64,000 nucleotides of DNA from Bdellovibrio sp. NC01 (GTDB lineage Bacteria; Bdellovibrionota; Bdellovibrionia; Bdellovibrionales; Bdellovibrionaceae), in the NCBI RefSeq assembly GCF_006874625.1, contig NZ_CP030034.1, forward strand, positions 1,240,001 to 1,304,000. The letters run 5' to 3'. The notes beneath the pieces were generated by a model. That model saw nothing but the letters and a program-made list of their open reading frames with translations, did not search any database and was not told the DNA's origin. This document shows, one piece after another, positions 16,907-24,551 of this stretch. A program made the translations under genes and the position numbers. Numbering within the stretch: position 1 is the first letter of the stretch; every line of letters begins with the position of its first letter.

Positions 16907-17671
16907 ATGGGAATTAAGCCTCTGTCTCTTGATGAGATTAAAAAAATGACTGTGGCCTGTCGTATTGCGGCCGATACTCTGACTTATCTTGAAAAATACG
17001 TTAAAGCTGGGATTTCGACTCTTGAGATTGATGAGCTCGCGAATGATTTCATGCAAACGCGAGGAGCGAAGTCGGCTTGTCTTGGGTATCATGGTTATCC
17101 TAGATACACTTGTACGTCGGTGAATGAAGTTGTTTGTCATGGTTTGCCTGATGCTCAAACTATTCTTAAAGACGGGGACATTATCAATGTCGATGTGACG
17201 GCGTTGATGGATGGTTTTTATGGCGATACTTCGCGCATGTACTTGATCGGGAATGTCTCTGATGATGCTCGTGATCTGGTTGAAACAGCGATGCTGGCTC
17301 GTGACGTTGGTATCAAAGCGATTACTCCGAATGGCTATACAGGTGATATCGGTTTTGAAACGAACAAGCTAGTGACTCGTAAGGGTTATTCAGCTGTTAA
17401 AGAGATCGGTGGGCACGGTGTCGGACGCAAGTTCCATGAAGAGCCCTTCGTTCCTTCTTTCGGTAAAAAAGGGAAGGGTGACCGTTTGGTGCCGTTCCAT
17501 TGCATCACGGTTGAGCCGATGGTGAACCAAGGAACTGATGAGTATGTTGAGTTCAACATCCCTGGTTCCAGCATTAAGTACTACAACACGGCCGACGGCT
17601 TGTTGTCTGCGCAGTATGAGCACACAGTGCTTGTTACTGACACTGGGTACGAAATCCTAACTCTGCCATAG
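16907..17671 (+). CDS. map: Methionine aminopeptidase, type I
   Basis: 254 residues from the chosen ATG. It removes the N-terminal methionine from nascent proteins. The five metal ligands and catalytic histidines are visible: VCHGLPD, D in INVDVT, D in YGDTSRM, H in GGHGVGR, E in TVEPMV and E in YEHTVLV. An earlier in-frame GTG at 16883 adds eight unlikely residues, so I choose ATG 16907 (MGIKPLSLDEIKKM). No strong ribosome-binding site is seen for either. The CYS pair and extension of some long forms are absent. The gene is bracketed by two copies of the 123-bp repeat, the second of which starts 2 bp after the stop codon. Confidence 0.95.
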   Translation: MGIKPLSLDEIKKMTVACRIAADTLTYLEKYVKAGISTLEIDELANDFMQTRGAKSACLGYHGYPRYTCTSVNEVVCHGLPDAQTILKDGDIINVDVTALMDGFYGDTSRMYLIGNVSDDARDLVETAMLARDVGIKAITPNGYTGDIGFETNKLVTRKGYSAVKEIGGHGVGRKFHEEPFVPSFGKKGKGDRLVPFHCITVEPMVNQGTDEYVEFNIPGSSIKYYNTADGLLSAQYEHTVLVTDTGYEILTLP

Positions 17672-17672
17672 C

Positions 17673-17795
17673 GGCTGGTGAAAAAGGCCCAATCGACTGC
17701 GTTGTCGGGCCTTTCCCTTCTCTCCGACGTGGCGCTGCCACGCCTGCGTTTCGGGAAAAACCCTCCGCCTTGCGCTTGGACCTTTTTGACCAGCC
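17673..17795. repeat. 123-bp hairpin repeat, copy 2
   Basis: It has the same length and core as the copy at 16395-16517. The outer arms are GGCTGGTGAAAAAGG and CCTTTTTGACCAGCC. Compared with copy 1, paired positions changed together, and a single G-G mismatch at the eighth position is kept in both. It begins immediately after the map stop codon, so it is probably transcribed with map and may serve as its 3' structure. Confidence 0.8.
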
Positions 17796-17874
17796 TTGGC
17801 TTTGGGTAATTGTTGATGGAATTAGGAATTTAGAATTAAGATTAAGAGCGTTTTAAATTAACAAGGAAGATTCA

Positions 17875-19293
17875 ATGTCATTTACGACTACGAACGGAAA
17901 AGCAATGAAGAAAAATGCAAAGCCAATGAAAGCAGTAGCTGCGAAAACAGCACCAGCGACTAAAACTTCAAACCGTGATTTCATGGTTGTTAAAGAAGCT
18001 ATGGAGAACCCAGAAGTTTTCGATAAACTTGCTAAATGGGGTCGCGAAGAAATCAAAATCGCTGAAACTGAAATGCCTGGTTTGATGGCTCTTCGTAAAG
18101 AGTACGGCAAACAAAAACCTCTTAAAGGTGCAAAAATCGCTGGTTGCCTTCACATGACAATCCAAACTGCAGTGTTGATCGAAACACTTGTAGAGCTTGG
18201 TGCGGAAATCCGTTGGTCTTCATGCAACATCTTCTCGACTCAAGATCACGCGGCTGTAGCGATTGCTGCTGCTGGTATCCCAGTTTTCGCTTGGAAAGGT
18301 TTGACTGAGCAAGAGTTCAACTGGTGCATCGAGCAAACTATCACTGGTTGGGGCAAAGATGGCTTCAACATGATCTTGGACGACGGTGGTGACTTGACGA
18401 ACATGATGCACGAACCACGCTTCGCAAAAGAACTTAAAAAAATCATCGGTATCTCTGAAGAGACAACAACGGGTGTTCACAATCTAGAAGTGATGTTGAA
18501 AGCTGGAAAATTGAAAGTTCCTGCAATCAATATCAATGACTCTGTCACTAAATCTAAATTCGACAACTTGTACGGTTGCCGCGAATCATTGGCTGACGGT
18601 ATCAAACGTGCCACTGACGTGATGGTAGCTGGTAAAATCTGCGTTGTTGCAGGTTACGGCGACGTAGGTAAAGGTTCTGCGCATTCATTGCGTGGTCTTG
18701 GTGCTCGCGTTCTTATCACTGAAATCGATCCTATCTGTGCTCTTCAAGCTGCGATGGAAGGTTTCGAAGTAACGACTATGGATGAAGCTGCGAAATTGGG
18801 CGACATCTTCGTAACTGCGACTGGCTGCTGCGATATCATCACTGATAAGCACTTCCAATCTATGAAAAACAACGCGATCGTGTGCAACATCGGTCACTTC
18901 GATATCGAAATCGATATGGCATGGTTGAACAAAAATTCAAAAGTTCGTGAAGTAAAACCACAAGTTGATATTCACACTTTGAAAAACGGCACTCAAATCA
19001 TCATCCTTGCAAAAGGTCGTTTGGTGAACTTGGGCTGTGCGACTGGTCACCCAAGCTTCGTTATGTCGAACTCATTCACGAACCAAGTTTTGGCGCAAAT
19101 GGAACTTTACAACAACCGTGACAAGTACCAAGAAATCGCAGTTTACCGTCTTCCAAAACACTTGGACGAAAAAGTTGCTGCTCTTCACCTTGGCAAATTG
19201 GGTGTGAAATTGACTAAGCTTACTCAAAAACAAGCTAAGTACCTACACATGAATCAAAACGGTCCGTTCAAACCAGAACACTACCGTTACTAA
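17875..19293 (+). CDS. ahcY: Adenosylhomocysteinase (S-adenosylhomocysteine hydrolase)
   Basis: A 472-residue NAD-dependent enzyme that splits S-adenosylhomocysteine into adenosine and homocysteine in the methyl cycle. Family blocks seen: [44 protein letters not shown], the NAD-binding glycine motif [15 protein letters not shown] and the C-terminal [10 protein letters not shown]. The N-terminus has a K/A-rich extension of about 30 residues ([20 protein letters not shown]), which is unusual. AAGGAAG precedes the ATG. I looked for an SAH riboswitch upstream and saw none; the upstream space holds repeat copy 2 and an A/T-rich leader. Confidence 0.97.
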   Translation: MSFTTTNGKAMKKNAKPMKAVAAKTAPATKTSNRDFMVVKEAMENPEVFDKLAKWGREEIKIAETEMPGLMALRKEYGKQKPLKGAKIAGCLHMTIQTAVLIETLVELGAEIRWSSCNIFSTQDHAAVAIAAAGIPVFAWKGLTEQEFNWCIEQTITGWGKDGFNMILDDGGDLTNMMHEPRFAKELKKIIGISEETTTGVHNLEVMLKAGKLKVPAININDSVTKSKFDNLYGCRESLADGIKRATDVMVAGKICVVAGYGDVGKGSAHSLRGLGARVLITEIDPICALQAAMEGFEVTTMDEAAKLGDIFVTATGCCDIITDKHFQSMKNNAIVCNIGHFDIEIDMAWLNKNSKVREVKPQVDIHTLKNGTQIIILAKGRLVNLGCATGHPSFVMSNSFTNQVLAQMELYNNRDKYQEIAVYRLPKHLDEKVAALHLGKLGVKLTKLTQKQAKYLHMNQNGPFKPEHYRY

Positions 19294-19299
19294 GAACCC

Positions 19300-19429
19300 G
19301 CTTTGAAGGCCCTTAGGGGTAGTCAAAATCTTCGGACAGTCCTCGCTCGAGGCTGTCCGTTTTTTTTTGCGCTGTTGGTATCCTCGCTTGCGGAACTTGA
19401 TTTTGACTACCCCTAAGGGCCTTCAAAGC
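19300..19429. repeat. 130-bp element with 31-bp perfect inverted ends and a nested terminator
   Basis: The arms 19300-19330 and 19399-19429 are perfect reverse complements over 31 bp (left arm starts GCTTTGAAGGCCCTTAGGGG). The 68-bp interior holds a terminator at 19333-19368. The whole lies right after the ahcY stop codon. No flanking target duplication is evident. Confidence 0.85.
19333..19368 (+). terminator. Rho-independent terminator of ahcY
   Basis: CGGACAG and CTGTCCG pair, with an inner CCTCG/CGAGG stem, followed by nine T residues. It sits inside the larger inverted repeat. Confidence 0.9.
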
Positions 19430-19511
19430 TGGCATGCAGTGGTACTAGTTGGTTTGAGGCGGGGTTTTTCCCGTGGTGGGATTTGTTTGAGTAGCTGGCG
19501 CAACGGCGTTT

Positions 19512-20249
19512 TTATTTTTCTGCGGTTTTGTTCAGATGATTTTTGATTGTAGGGTAGGCGTCTAGGTTGCCGCTGAGGCGTTTTTTTAGGGCGGCTTCGA
19601 TTTCTGGGATGTCGGCTTTGAATTTTTTGTTCATCGAGAAATAGATTGGGACTTCGCTGAAGGGTTCTTCGCTGTGGGCAATTTTGCCTTTGGCTTCTGG
19701 GTGAGCGGCGACAGAGGCTAAGCCCACTTCTTCGATGGCGATGAAGTATTCTATTTTTCCTTCAAGAAGAAGTTGCAGGCTTTGAAATGGTGAGCCTGTT
19801 GTGATGTATTTCAGACCTTTTTCTTTCGCTTTGTTTTCCAAAGCCACATTGTTTGCTGTCAGTGCACCTTTATATTTTTTCAGCTTCTTTAGATTAATTT
19901 TTTTTGCGCTTTCATAGAAGACAAGTGCGCGGGTGCGAATTGTTGGGAATGATAATGTCACGACTTGATCGCGTTTTTCTTTTGAACCCAAATCGTCATA
20001 AGTGATGGCGTCGACATCACCGTTGATTAAAATTTCATAAGTGCTGGTTGCTGGAATTGTTTTGGTAACAACGTGAAAGCCGGCGTCGCGTAAAAAGTCA
20101 GCGTGGAGATTTTGAAATTCGATCAAGGCTTGATTGCGGGTGATTCGGTAGGGCATCCCAATTGTCATCGTACGCAACTCGGTTTGAGCTGCGGCGGAAG
20201 ACAGATACAAGAATAGAAAGCCGAAAAGAATCTTCACTTTCTTAATCAT
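19512..20249 (-). CDS. Periplasmic solute-binding protein, family 3-like
   Basis: A 245-residue protein with a signal peptide (ILFGFLFLYLSSAAAQ). The fold pattern matches bacterial extracellular solute-binding proteins of family 3: an early strand RTMTIGMPYR, the helix-strand STYEILINGDVDAITYD, and GSPFQSLQLLLEGKIEYFIA, as in amino-acid binding proteins. No ABC transporter permease or ATPase gene is nearby, so it may be a stand-alone sensor or an orphan binding protein. Ligand unknown. Confidence 0.8.
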   Translation of the reverse strand: MIKKVKILFGFLFLYLSSAAAQTELRTMTIGMPYRITRNQALIEFQNLHADFLRDAGFHVVTKTIPATSTYEILINGDVDAITYDDLGSKEKRDQVVTLSFPTIRTRALVFYESAKKINLKKLKKYKGALTANNVALENKAKEKGLKYITTGSPFQSLQLLLEGKIEYFIAIEEVGLASVAAHPEAKGKIAHSEEPFSEVPIYFSMNKKFKADIPEIEAALKKRLSGNLDAYPTIKNHLNKTAEK

Positions 20250-20280
20250 ATGCTCGACTTTCTATTCTTACAATTTCCTT

Positions 20281-20733
20281 CTAACGTGGGTGTACTTCCT
20301 CTGGACGATGGCTTGGAACTGCATTCTTCACAACGTCTGCTTTTTGGACGCGTGACTGGAATTTCCATCCCATCGAAGTGCGTACGACTTTGTCGTTTTT
20401 GAAGCTTCCAGTTTCGTGAATCAAGTGATCGTGCGCGCCAATGATCATGTACTCTGAATCCACATAGGCAGAGTCGACACTTTCACCTTCGCGGACAACG
20501 GTGTTAAATTGCACCAGTCGTTTGGAGCCCATGGAAGCATCGTGCAGTTCCTTCGCAAGATTCCTGCGCAGTTGATCCCAGTTTGTGATTTTTGATTTTC
20601 CATTATCGAAAGAGATCCCGCTCTTCGCCCAGCAATCCATCGCACCTTCTTCATCGGCACCATCTAAGCAGCGGTTGTAACGGGCACACAGATCTAAAAT
20701 TTCAAAACGATCGTTTGCAGAAATCAAAGTCAT
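20281..20733 (-). CDS. SnoaL/NTF2-like fold protein
   Basis: A 150-residue protein with the cone-shaped SnoaL/NTF2-like pattern: an N-terminal helix RFEILDLCARYNRCLDGAD, the motif DCWAKSGISFDNG, and C-terminal strands ending GWKFQSRVQKADV. Members include small-molecule enzymes and binding proteins, and catalytic residues cannot be assigned by eye. AAGGAG lies seven bases before the ATG. Confidence 0.8.
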   Translation of the reverse strand: MTLISANDRFEILDLCARYNRCLDGADEEGAMDCWAKSGISFDNGKSKITNWDQLRRNLAKELHDASMGSKRLVQFNTVVREGESVDSAYVDSEYMIIGAHDHLIHETGSFKNDKVVRTSMGWKFQSRVQKADVVKNAVPSHRPEEVHPR

Positions 20734-20817
20734 AACAGACTCCTTATTTGCAAAGAGTCTTGCTTACGACGTTTTGAAAGCCAAATTACCAGACCATAAA
20801 TCTGAGAAAATACAGAA

Positions 20818-20848
20818 ATAAAAAACCCGCTTCATCGAGCGGGCTTTT
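20818..20848 (-). terminator. Rho-independent terminator of orn
   Basis: CCCGCT and AGCGGG pair around a 6-nt loop, with A-runs on the left, so on the minus strand the hairpin is followed by T residues. Confidence 0.85.
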
Positions 20849-20849
20849 T

Positions 20850-21377
20850 TTATTTTTTGAAATTTAAATTGTCGCAGTAATGACGAAGCTCTTGGATGCT
20901 TTCGCGAATGTCGTCCAAAGCGCGATGCTTATTGGACTTCTGATAGACATAATTGAACTTGTTGTTGATGATCACTTTCCATGAAGAAACGTCCACCATG
21001 CGATAGTGCAGACGAGCAGCAAGATCAGGCATGTACTTATTGATGAACAGACGATCTTGCATGATCGAGTTACCAGCTAAAACTGGGCGATCTTTTGGAT
21101 CGGGGAAAAACTTTTTCACCATATCCACTAATTTGGCCTCTACCTGATCTGGTGGCATTCCATTTGGAACTTTCGCAGTTAAACCAGATTTAGAGTGATG
21201 CTCTTTGTTCCAAGCATCCATGGCCTCGAGATATTTTTGCGGTTGTTTTACGACGGTTTCGAAAGTTTCAAGCTCTGCAAAGTTTAAATCAGTGACGATA
21301 GCAGCGACTTCGATGATCACTTCTTTTTCGACATCAAGACCTGTCATCTCCATGTCGAGCCAAAAAAGTTTATTCAT
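20850..21377 (-). CDS. orn: Oligoribonuclease, DEDDh 3'-5' exoribonuclease
   Basis: A 175-residue enzyme that degrades very short RNAs, including pGpG from c-di-GMP breakdown. DEDDh motifs are seen: WLDMEMTGLD (Exo I) at the N-terminus, AGNSIMQDRLF (Exo II), and HRALDDIRESIQEL (Exo III, with catalytic H and D). Length and motifs match E. coli Orn closely. Confidence 0.96.
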   Translation of the reverse strand: MNKLFWLDMEMTGLDVEKEVIIEVAAIVTDLNFAELETFETVVKQPQKYLEAMDAWNKEHHSKSGLTAKVPNGMPPDQVEAKLVDMVKKFFPDPKDRPVLAGNSIMQDRLFINKYMPDLAARLHYRMVDVSSWKVIINNKFNYVYQKSNKHRALDDIRESIQELRHYCDNLNFKK

Positions 21378-21455
21378 GGAACAAATCCTATTCTAGGGCA
21401 CGAGCCCGGGTAGGAATCCATGATGAATCATCTTAATAGGGGAGACAAGGAAAGC

Positions 21456-21869
21456 TTACGGATTGCCTGAAGATTGACCCATTTGCAGTGCTTTTTGCAC
21501 CGTGCGGATCAAATCACGCTCATTCCAGGGTTTATCAATGAACGCAAAGACGCCAAGACGTTGTGCTTCTTGAACCATCTCTTTTTGACCGTAGCCAGTG
21601 TGGATAATGAAGGGCGTTTCGATCTTATTATCGCGCATCCATTTCAAGACTTCTAAGCCTGATTTTTTAGGCATTTTTTCGTCAGACAAAACGGCGTCGA
21701 ATTTTTCAGTTTGCAAAAGCTTGATGCCTTCAGCGCCATTCGCAGCTTGCAAAATGTTTGTCGTCGTATCCTCAAGCAGAGCAACCAAAACTTCGCGCAA
21801 TTCTGATTCATCATCAATAATCAGTAGGCGGCCTTGAGGTAGATTTTGTTCTGAAGTTGCGTTTGTCAT
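21456..21869 (-). CDS. Single-domain response regulator (CheY-like receiver)
   Basis: About 137 residues from the chosen ATG. The receiver domain shows LLIIDDESELREVLVALLED, the phosphoacceptor aspartate in VLSDEKMPKKSGLEVL, the switch threonine in IIHTGYG and the lysine in FIDKPWNERDLI. No output domain follows, so it would act by protein contact. The frame extends 12 codons upstream (hydrophobic MTKIMVFVIMVF), but MTNATSEQN starts a more usual N-terminus. No kinase is adjacent. Confidence 0.9.
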   Translation of the reverse strand: MTNATSEQNLPQGRLLIIDDESELREVLVALLEDTTTNILQAANGAEGIKLLQTEKFDAVLSDEKMPKKSGLEVLKWMRDNKIETPFIIHTGYGQKEMVQEAQRLGVFAFIDKPWNERDLIRTVQKALQMGQSSGNP

Positions 21870-21989
21870 AAACACCATTATGACAAACACCATGATTTTC
21901 GTCACTCATGTCCTAGGCGAAGGCTGGTCAATTTATTTTGATTAAACGCTCTGATAAACGAATGTGAATCCGAACTCGTAAAGAGTTTT

Positions 21990-22265
21990 TTATTTGCTAG
22001 ATTTTGAGCCGGTGATTTTATAATCGCCTGCTTTTGCCATCGCTTCTTGGATTTTTTCTTGAGAGATCGTAATGCCTGGTTTCGTAGCGACAACAATTTT
22101 GCCCATCGTAACTTCGCATTTTTCCATGCCGTCCATTCCACACACTTTTGATTGGATCATCTTGGCGCAACCACCACAGTGCATGCCCTCAACCTCATAG
22201 GTAGTTGTGTCGGCAAATGCAGCACTTGTAAACAGAAGTGAGATTATAAGAATAGCCTTGTTCAT
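21990..22265 (-). CDS. Periplasmic heavy-metal-binding (HMA, MerP-like) protein
   Basis: A 91-residue protein: signal peptide (AILIISLLFTSAAFA, cleaved near residue 18), then a ferredoxin-like HMA domain with the metal-binding motif GMHCGGC (C30, C33). The rest of the domain follows (VCGMDGMEKCEVTMGKIVVA). It resembles exported MerP/CopZ-type carriers that bind one soft metal ion such as Cu(I) or Hg(II). No transporter is adjacent. AAGGAG precedes the ATG. Confidence 0.92.
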   Translation of the reverse strand: MNKAILIISLLFTSAAFADTTTYEVEGMHCGGCAKMIQSKVCGMDGMEKCEVTMGKIVVATKPGITISQEKIQEAMAKAGDYKITGSKSSK

Positions 22266-22398
22266 GGAGACTCCTTGTTAAGATGCTTTAAAGCATAGCT
22301 TTCGATGATGTTCAAAGGCGAACAAAACGGCAAAAGTCGCTGATTTTGCTCAAAAAACCAGCATTAAACACCTCGTAAAAGAATTTTAAAAAATGTTG

Positions 22399-22427
22399 TT
22401 GTCAGCAACCATTACAGTAGCTATAAC
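22399..22427 (+). promoter_or_regulatory. Promoter of tRNA-Asp
   Basis: TTGTCA (22399-22404) and TATAAC (22422-22427) are separated by 17 bp. The -10 box ends 20 bp before the mature tRNA. Confidence 0.65.
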
Positions 22428-22447
22428 AAGTCTTCCAAAACACCACT

Positions 22448-22524
22448 GGGGTGGTAGTTAAGTTGGTTATAACGTCCGCCTGTCACGCGGAAGGCCGCGG
22501 GTTCGAGTCCCGTCCACCCCGCCA
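22448..22524 (+). tRNA. tRNA-Asp (anticodon GTC), CCA encoded
   Basis: The acceptor stem is GGGGTGG/CCACCCC with discriminator G and encoded CCA. The anticodon arm is TCCGC-CTGTCAC-GCGGA with GTC at 22482-22484. The T arm is GCGGG-TTCGAGT-CCCGT. It closely resembles E. coli tRNA-Asp. Its 3' end is the integration site of the island, and the serine recombinase frame runs antisense through it. Confidence 0.97.
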
Positions 22525-24185
22525 TTTTGTTCTTTATCCGTACTTTGGTTCTCCAAGGTGACGGAAGAGGAAGAAGATGGAACCCCACAAGATCGATTTA
22601 GGAAAAGATTGCCATCTACGGATGGCTTTTGTTTTTTTAGGCCCCTGTTTTTTTCAGGCTCTCCGTAAAGTACCAGTTCCAATTTGTTATCCTTGTAAAC
22701 TTTAATCTCTTTTATCAGTTTCTCTATGAGGTTTCGTTTTTCTGTACCCGTAAGGGTACTTAAGCGCTCACCAAATGTTCTTACCGCTTTCTTGAGGTCA
22801 TCCAAGCCCGTCTTACGCAGAATCTCGTCCCGCACTTTTCTAAAGCCGTCCAACTCAGTTCTTTTCTGAAGGCGCTCAGCATTAATTTTTTCAAGTTGCT
22901 CATCCAGCCATATTAACAAGCTTTCTTTTTTGATAGCCAAATTTACGATTTGATTTTTGAGATTGGCTTCTCCTGCAGCAAGTTCAGCAAGAGATTTCTC
23001 TATGCGTCCTATCAGGTTTTCGACTTTAGGAAGCTCGCTCTGGCGTCGTAGCAAAGCTTGCTCAACTAAGTTCAAAAAATCTTTATGACTTGTGATGTAT
23101 CCCTTTATGCGCTTTTCGATCAGTGTATGAATCTCATCACACCGAATACGTAAATTGTGCTTTCTGTTGTGATAATAGCGGTACTCACGATTTTTAGCGC
23201 ATTGACCGCTGAAATTGCTACCATCTTCAAAAATCAATATGTGCGATAGAAGGTAGATGTAATCGTTCGATCCTGAACGCTTACTTTTCTGCTTTGTATC
23301 TTCCAGCTTGGCATTCACCGCATCGAGCAACTCGAGGTCAATAAGTGGACCGTGAGGCAGAGGAACCAGCTGGAATTGTTTTGCAGGAGGAAGGATAGAC
23401 TGATCTAAATCTTTATTCTCTTCATTCGCATACCAAAGGCCTCTGTAACGCCATTTCGCATTTGCAACAACGCCTTCAATAATTCTGGCGGTAAGAGTTC
23501 TGCCCCTTGGGCCTGTGATGCCCATTGTTTTCGCGGCCTCTAAGACTTTCTTTTTGCTTGATAGTTGAACAAACAAACGAAGTATTTTTTCTGCCATTTC
23601 TAAACCCTCCGGATTCATGAGGAAATGTCCTCGTTTGTTTGGGTCGCGATCAAGTCCCAGAATTTCGGCAGCACCGTTAATCTTACCATCTTTTAAAAGA
23701 CGAGCCGCTGCGTTTTCGCGAACACGGTGTGAGGTCATTTTTCTCTCAAATTCAGCAAGTGCTACCAGAATGATCAGCAACATTCTTCCAAACACATCAG
23801 ATGTGTCGAGGTTTAGACCGATGATAATTACATCGACTTTGTGTTTCTCGCAGTGTCCGATTAAGTCTAAAAAGTCGACGACGGAGCGACTGAGGCGACT
23901 TAGTTCTGTGGTAACGATAAATGTAATTTGCTTAGTGGATACAAGATCCCACATCCTTTGATATTGCGGGCGTGCTGTGTTTTTTCCGGAATACCCTTCG
24001 TCACTAAGAAATTCTATAATCTTGAGCTTCTGCTTTGGTCCTTGGGAAAGATATTCAACGTGCCTTTCACAACGTTCTTTTTGGGCCTCTGGTGAGGCAT
24101 CGTCCTTCCTACGTCCATCTTCGTCTTCCATTTGCCCAGTAGTACTAACACGCCCGTAAGCGATACCTAACTTAGTTGTCTTCAA
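22467..24185 (-). CDS. Large serine recombinase (integrase), 3' part replaced by tRNA antisense sequence on integration
   Basis: A 572-residue site-specific recombinase. The N-terminal resolvase domain (about 1-150) has the catalytic serine in YGRVSTTGQ (S14) and ELSRLSRSVVDFLDL. A recombinase domain follows (about 175-300; LGLDRDPNKRGHFL, GVVANAKWRYRGLW), then a zinc-ribbon-like segment (SGQCAKNREYRYYH with a later C and H) and a coiled coil (about 380-470). The start is TTG with AAGGAG six bases upstream. The last 16 residues (VDGTRTRGLPRDRRTL) are the antisense of tRNA-Asp and are plainly acquired. Through the shared 12-bp repeat, the same frame continues at the other island end (39815 down to 39348), giving a predicted 711-residue protein in the circular form. 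It most likely integrates and excises this island. Confidence 0.9.
   Translation of the reverse strand: MKTTKLGIAYGRVSTTGQMEDEDGRRKDDASPEAQKERCERHVEYLSQGPKQKLKIIEFLSDEGYSGKNTARPQYQRMWDLVSTKQITFIVTTELSRLSRSVVDFLDLIGHCEKHKVDVIIIGLNLDTSDVFGRMLLIILVALAEFERKMTSHRVRENAAARLLKDGKINGAAEILGLDRDPNKRGHFLMNPEGLEMAEKILRLFVQLSSKKKVLEAAKTMGITGPRGRTLTARIIEGVVANAKWRYRGLWYANEENKDLDQSILPPAKQFQLVPLPHGPLIDLELLDAVNAKLEDTKQKSKRSGSNDYIYLLSHILIFEDGSNFSGQCAKNREYRYYHNRKHNLRIRCDEIHTLIEKRIKGYITSHKDFLNLVEQALLRRQSELPKVENLIGRIEKSLAELAAGEANLKNQIVNLAIKKESLLIWLDEQLEKINAERLQKRTELDGFRKVRDEILRKTGLDDLKKAVRTFGERLSTLTGTEKRNLIEKLIKEIKVYKDNKLELVLYGEPEKNRGLKKQKPSVDGNLFLNRSCGVPSSSSSVTLENQSTDKEQNGGVDGTRTRGLPRDRRTL
22517..22528. repeat. 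Left attachment site core (direct repeat 1)
   Basis: CCCCGCCATTTT spans the last acceptor-stem bases, the CCA end and four following T residues. An identical 12-bp copy lies at 39815-39826. Together they bound the island. Confidence 0.75.
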
Positions 24186-24534
24186 ATGAGTCTCCTTTGT
24201 AAGAATCCAGGGTCGTATTAATTGTGGTCGTCATCTCAACATAGTCGACGATGCACTTTCGCGACGAATAATTGTGAGAGATGAATTGAGTTTCAACTAC
24301 GTGGAACTCATCGATATTCAACACGGATCCAGATCTTGTAACTTGTAACGTCTTTCTTGCGATTTTAGTTTGCTGTCGGTGCCGCGTCTTTTTTGCTCGA
24401 ATGCATTCTTTACAACTACTGTCTATGCGCCCCGGACCTTTTGAGTAAAAGTCAGAACCGCTTTTAACTTGACCACATGTTGTGCAAGTCTTAGCCAGGT
24501 TTTTTAAACTTTCATTTAAAGGTGGGGCGCGCAT
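24172..24534 (-). CDS. Endonuclease VII-like zinc-finger protein
   Basis: A 120-residue protein. Residues 17-44 carry two zinc knuckle pairs (C17/C20 in TCTTCGQVK and C41/C44 in SCKECIRAK), with the spacing seen at the start of recombination endonuclease VII and similar phage HNH proteins (CxxC...FY...CKxC). The HNH nuclease part itself is not visible; the C-terminal half is unrecognised and polar. It overlaps the recombinase start by 14 bp on the same strand, so it is cotranscribed. A DNA-binding accessory role, for example in controlling recombination direction, is inference. Confidence 0.7.
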   Translation of the reverse strand: MRAPPLNESLKNLAKTCTTCGQVKSGSDFYSKGPGRIDSSCKECIRAKKTRHRQQTKIARKTLQVTRSGSVLNIDEFHVVETQFISHNYSSRKCIVDYVEMTTTINTTLDSYKGDSFEDN

Positions 24535-24551
24535 GGAAAACTCAGATGATT

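Noticed and set aside
16736-17158. A 140-codon minus-strand frame upstream of and over map
   Set aside because: Its residues look random, it overlaps the well-conserved N-terminus of map, and it has no supporting signals.
17796-17874. Possible SAH riboswitch before ahcY
   Set aside because: The leader is A/T-rich, with no conserved SAH riboswitch core or pseudoknot that I can see.
22467-22516. The last 16 recombinase residues as a native C-terminus
   Set aside because: They are exactly the antisense of the tRNA-Asp gene and a known translation artefact at tRNA-linked integrases. They are real codons here but not part of the ancestral protein.
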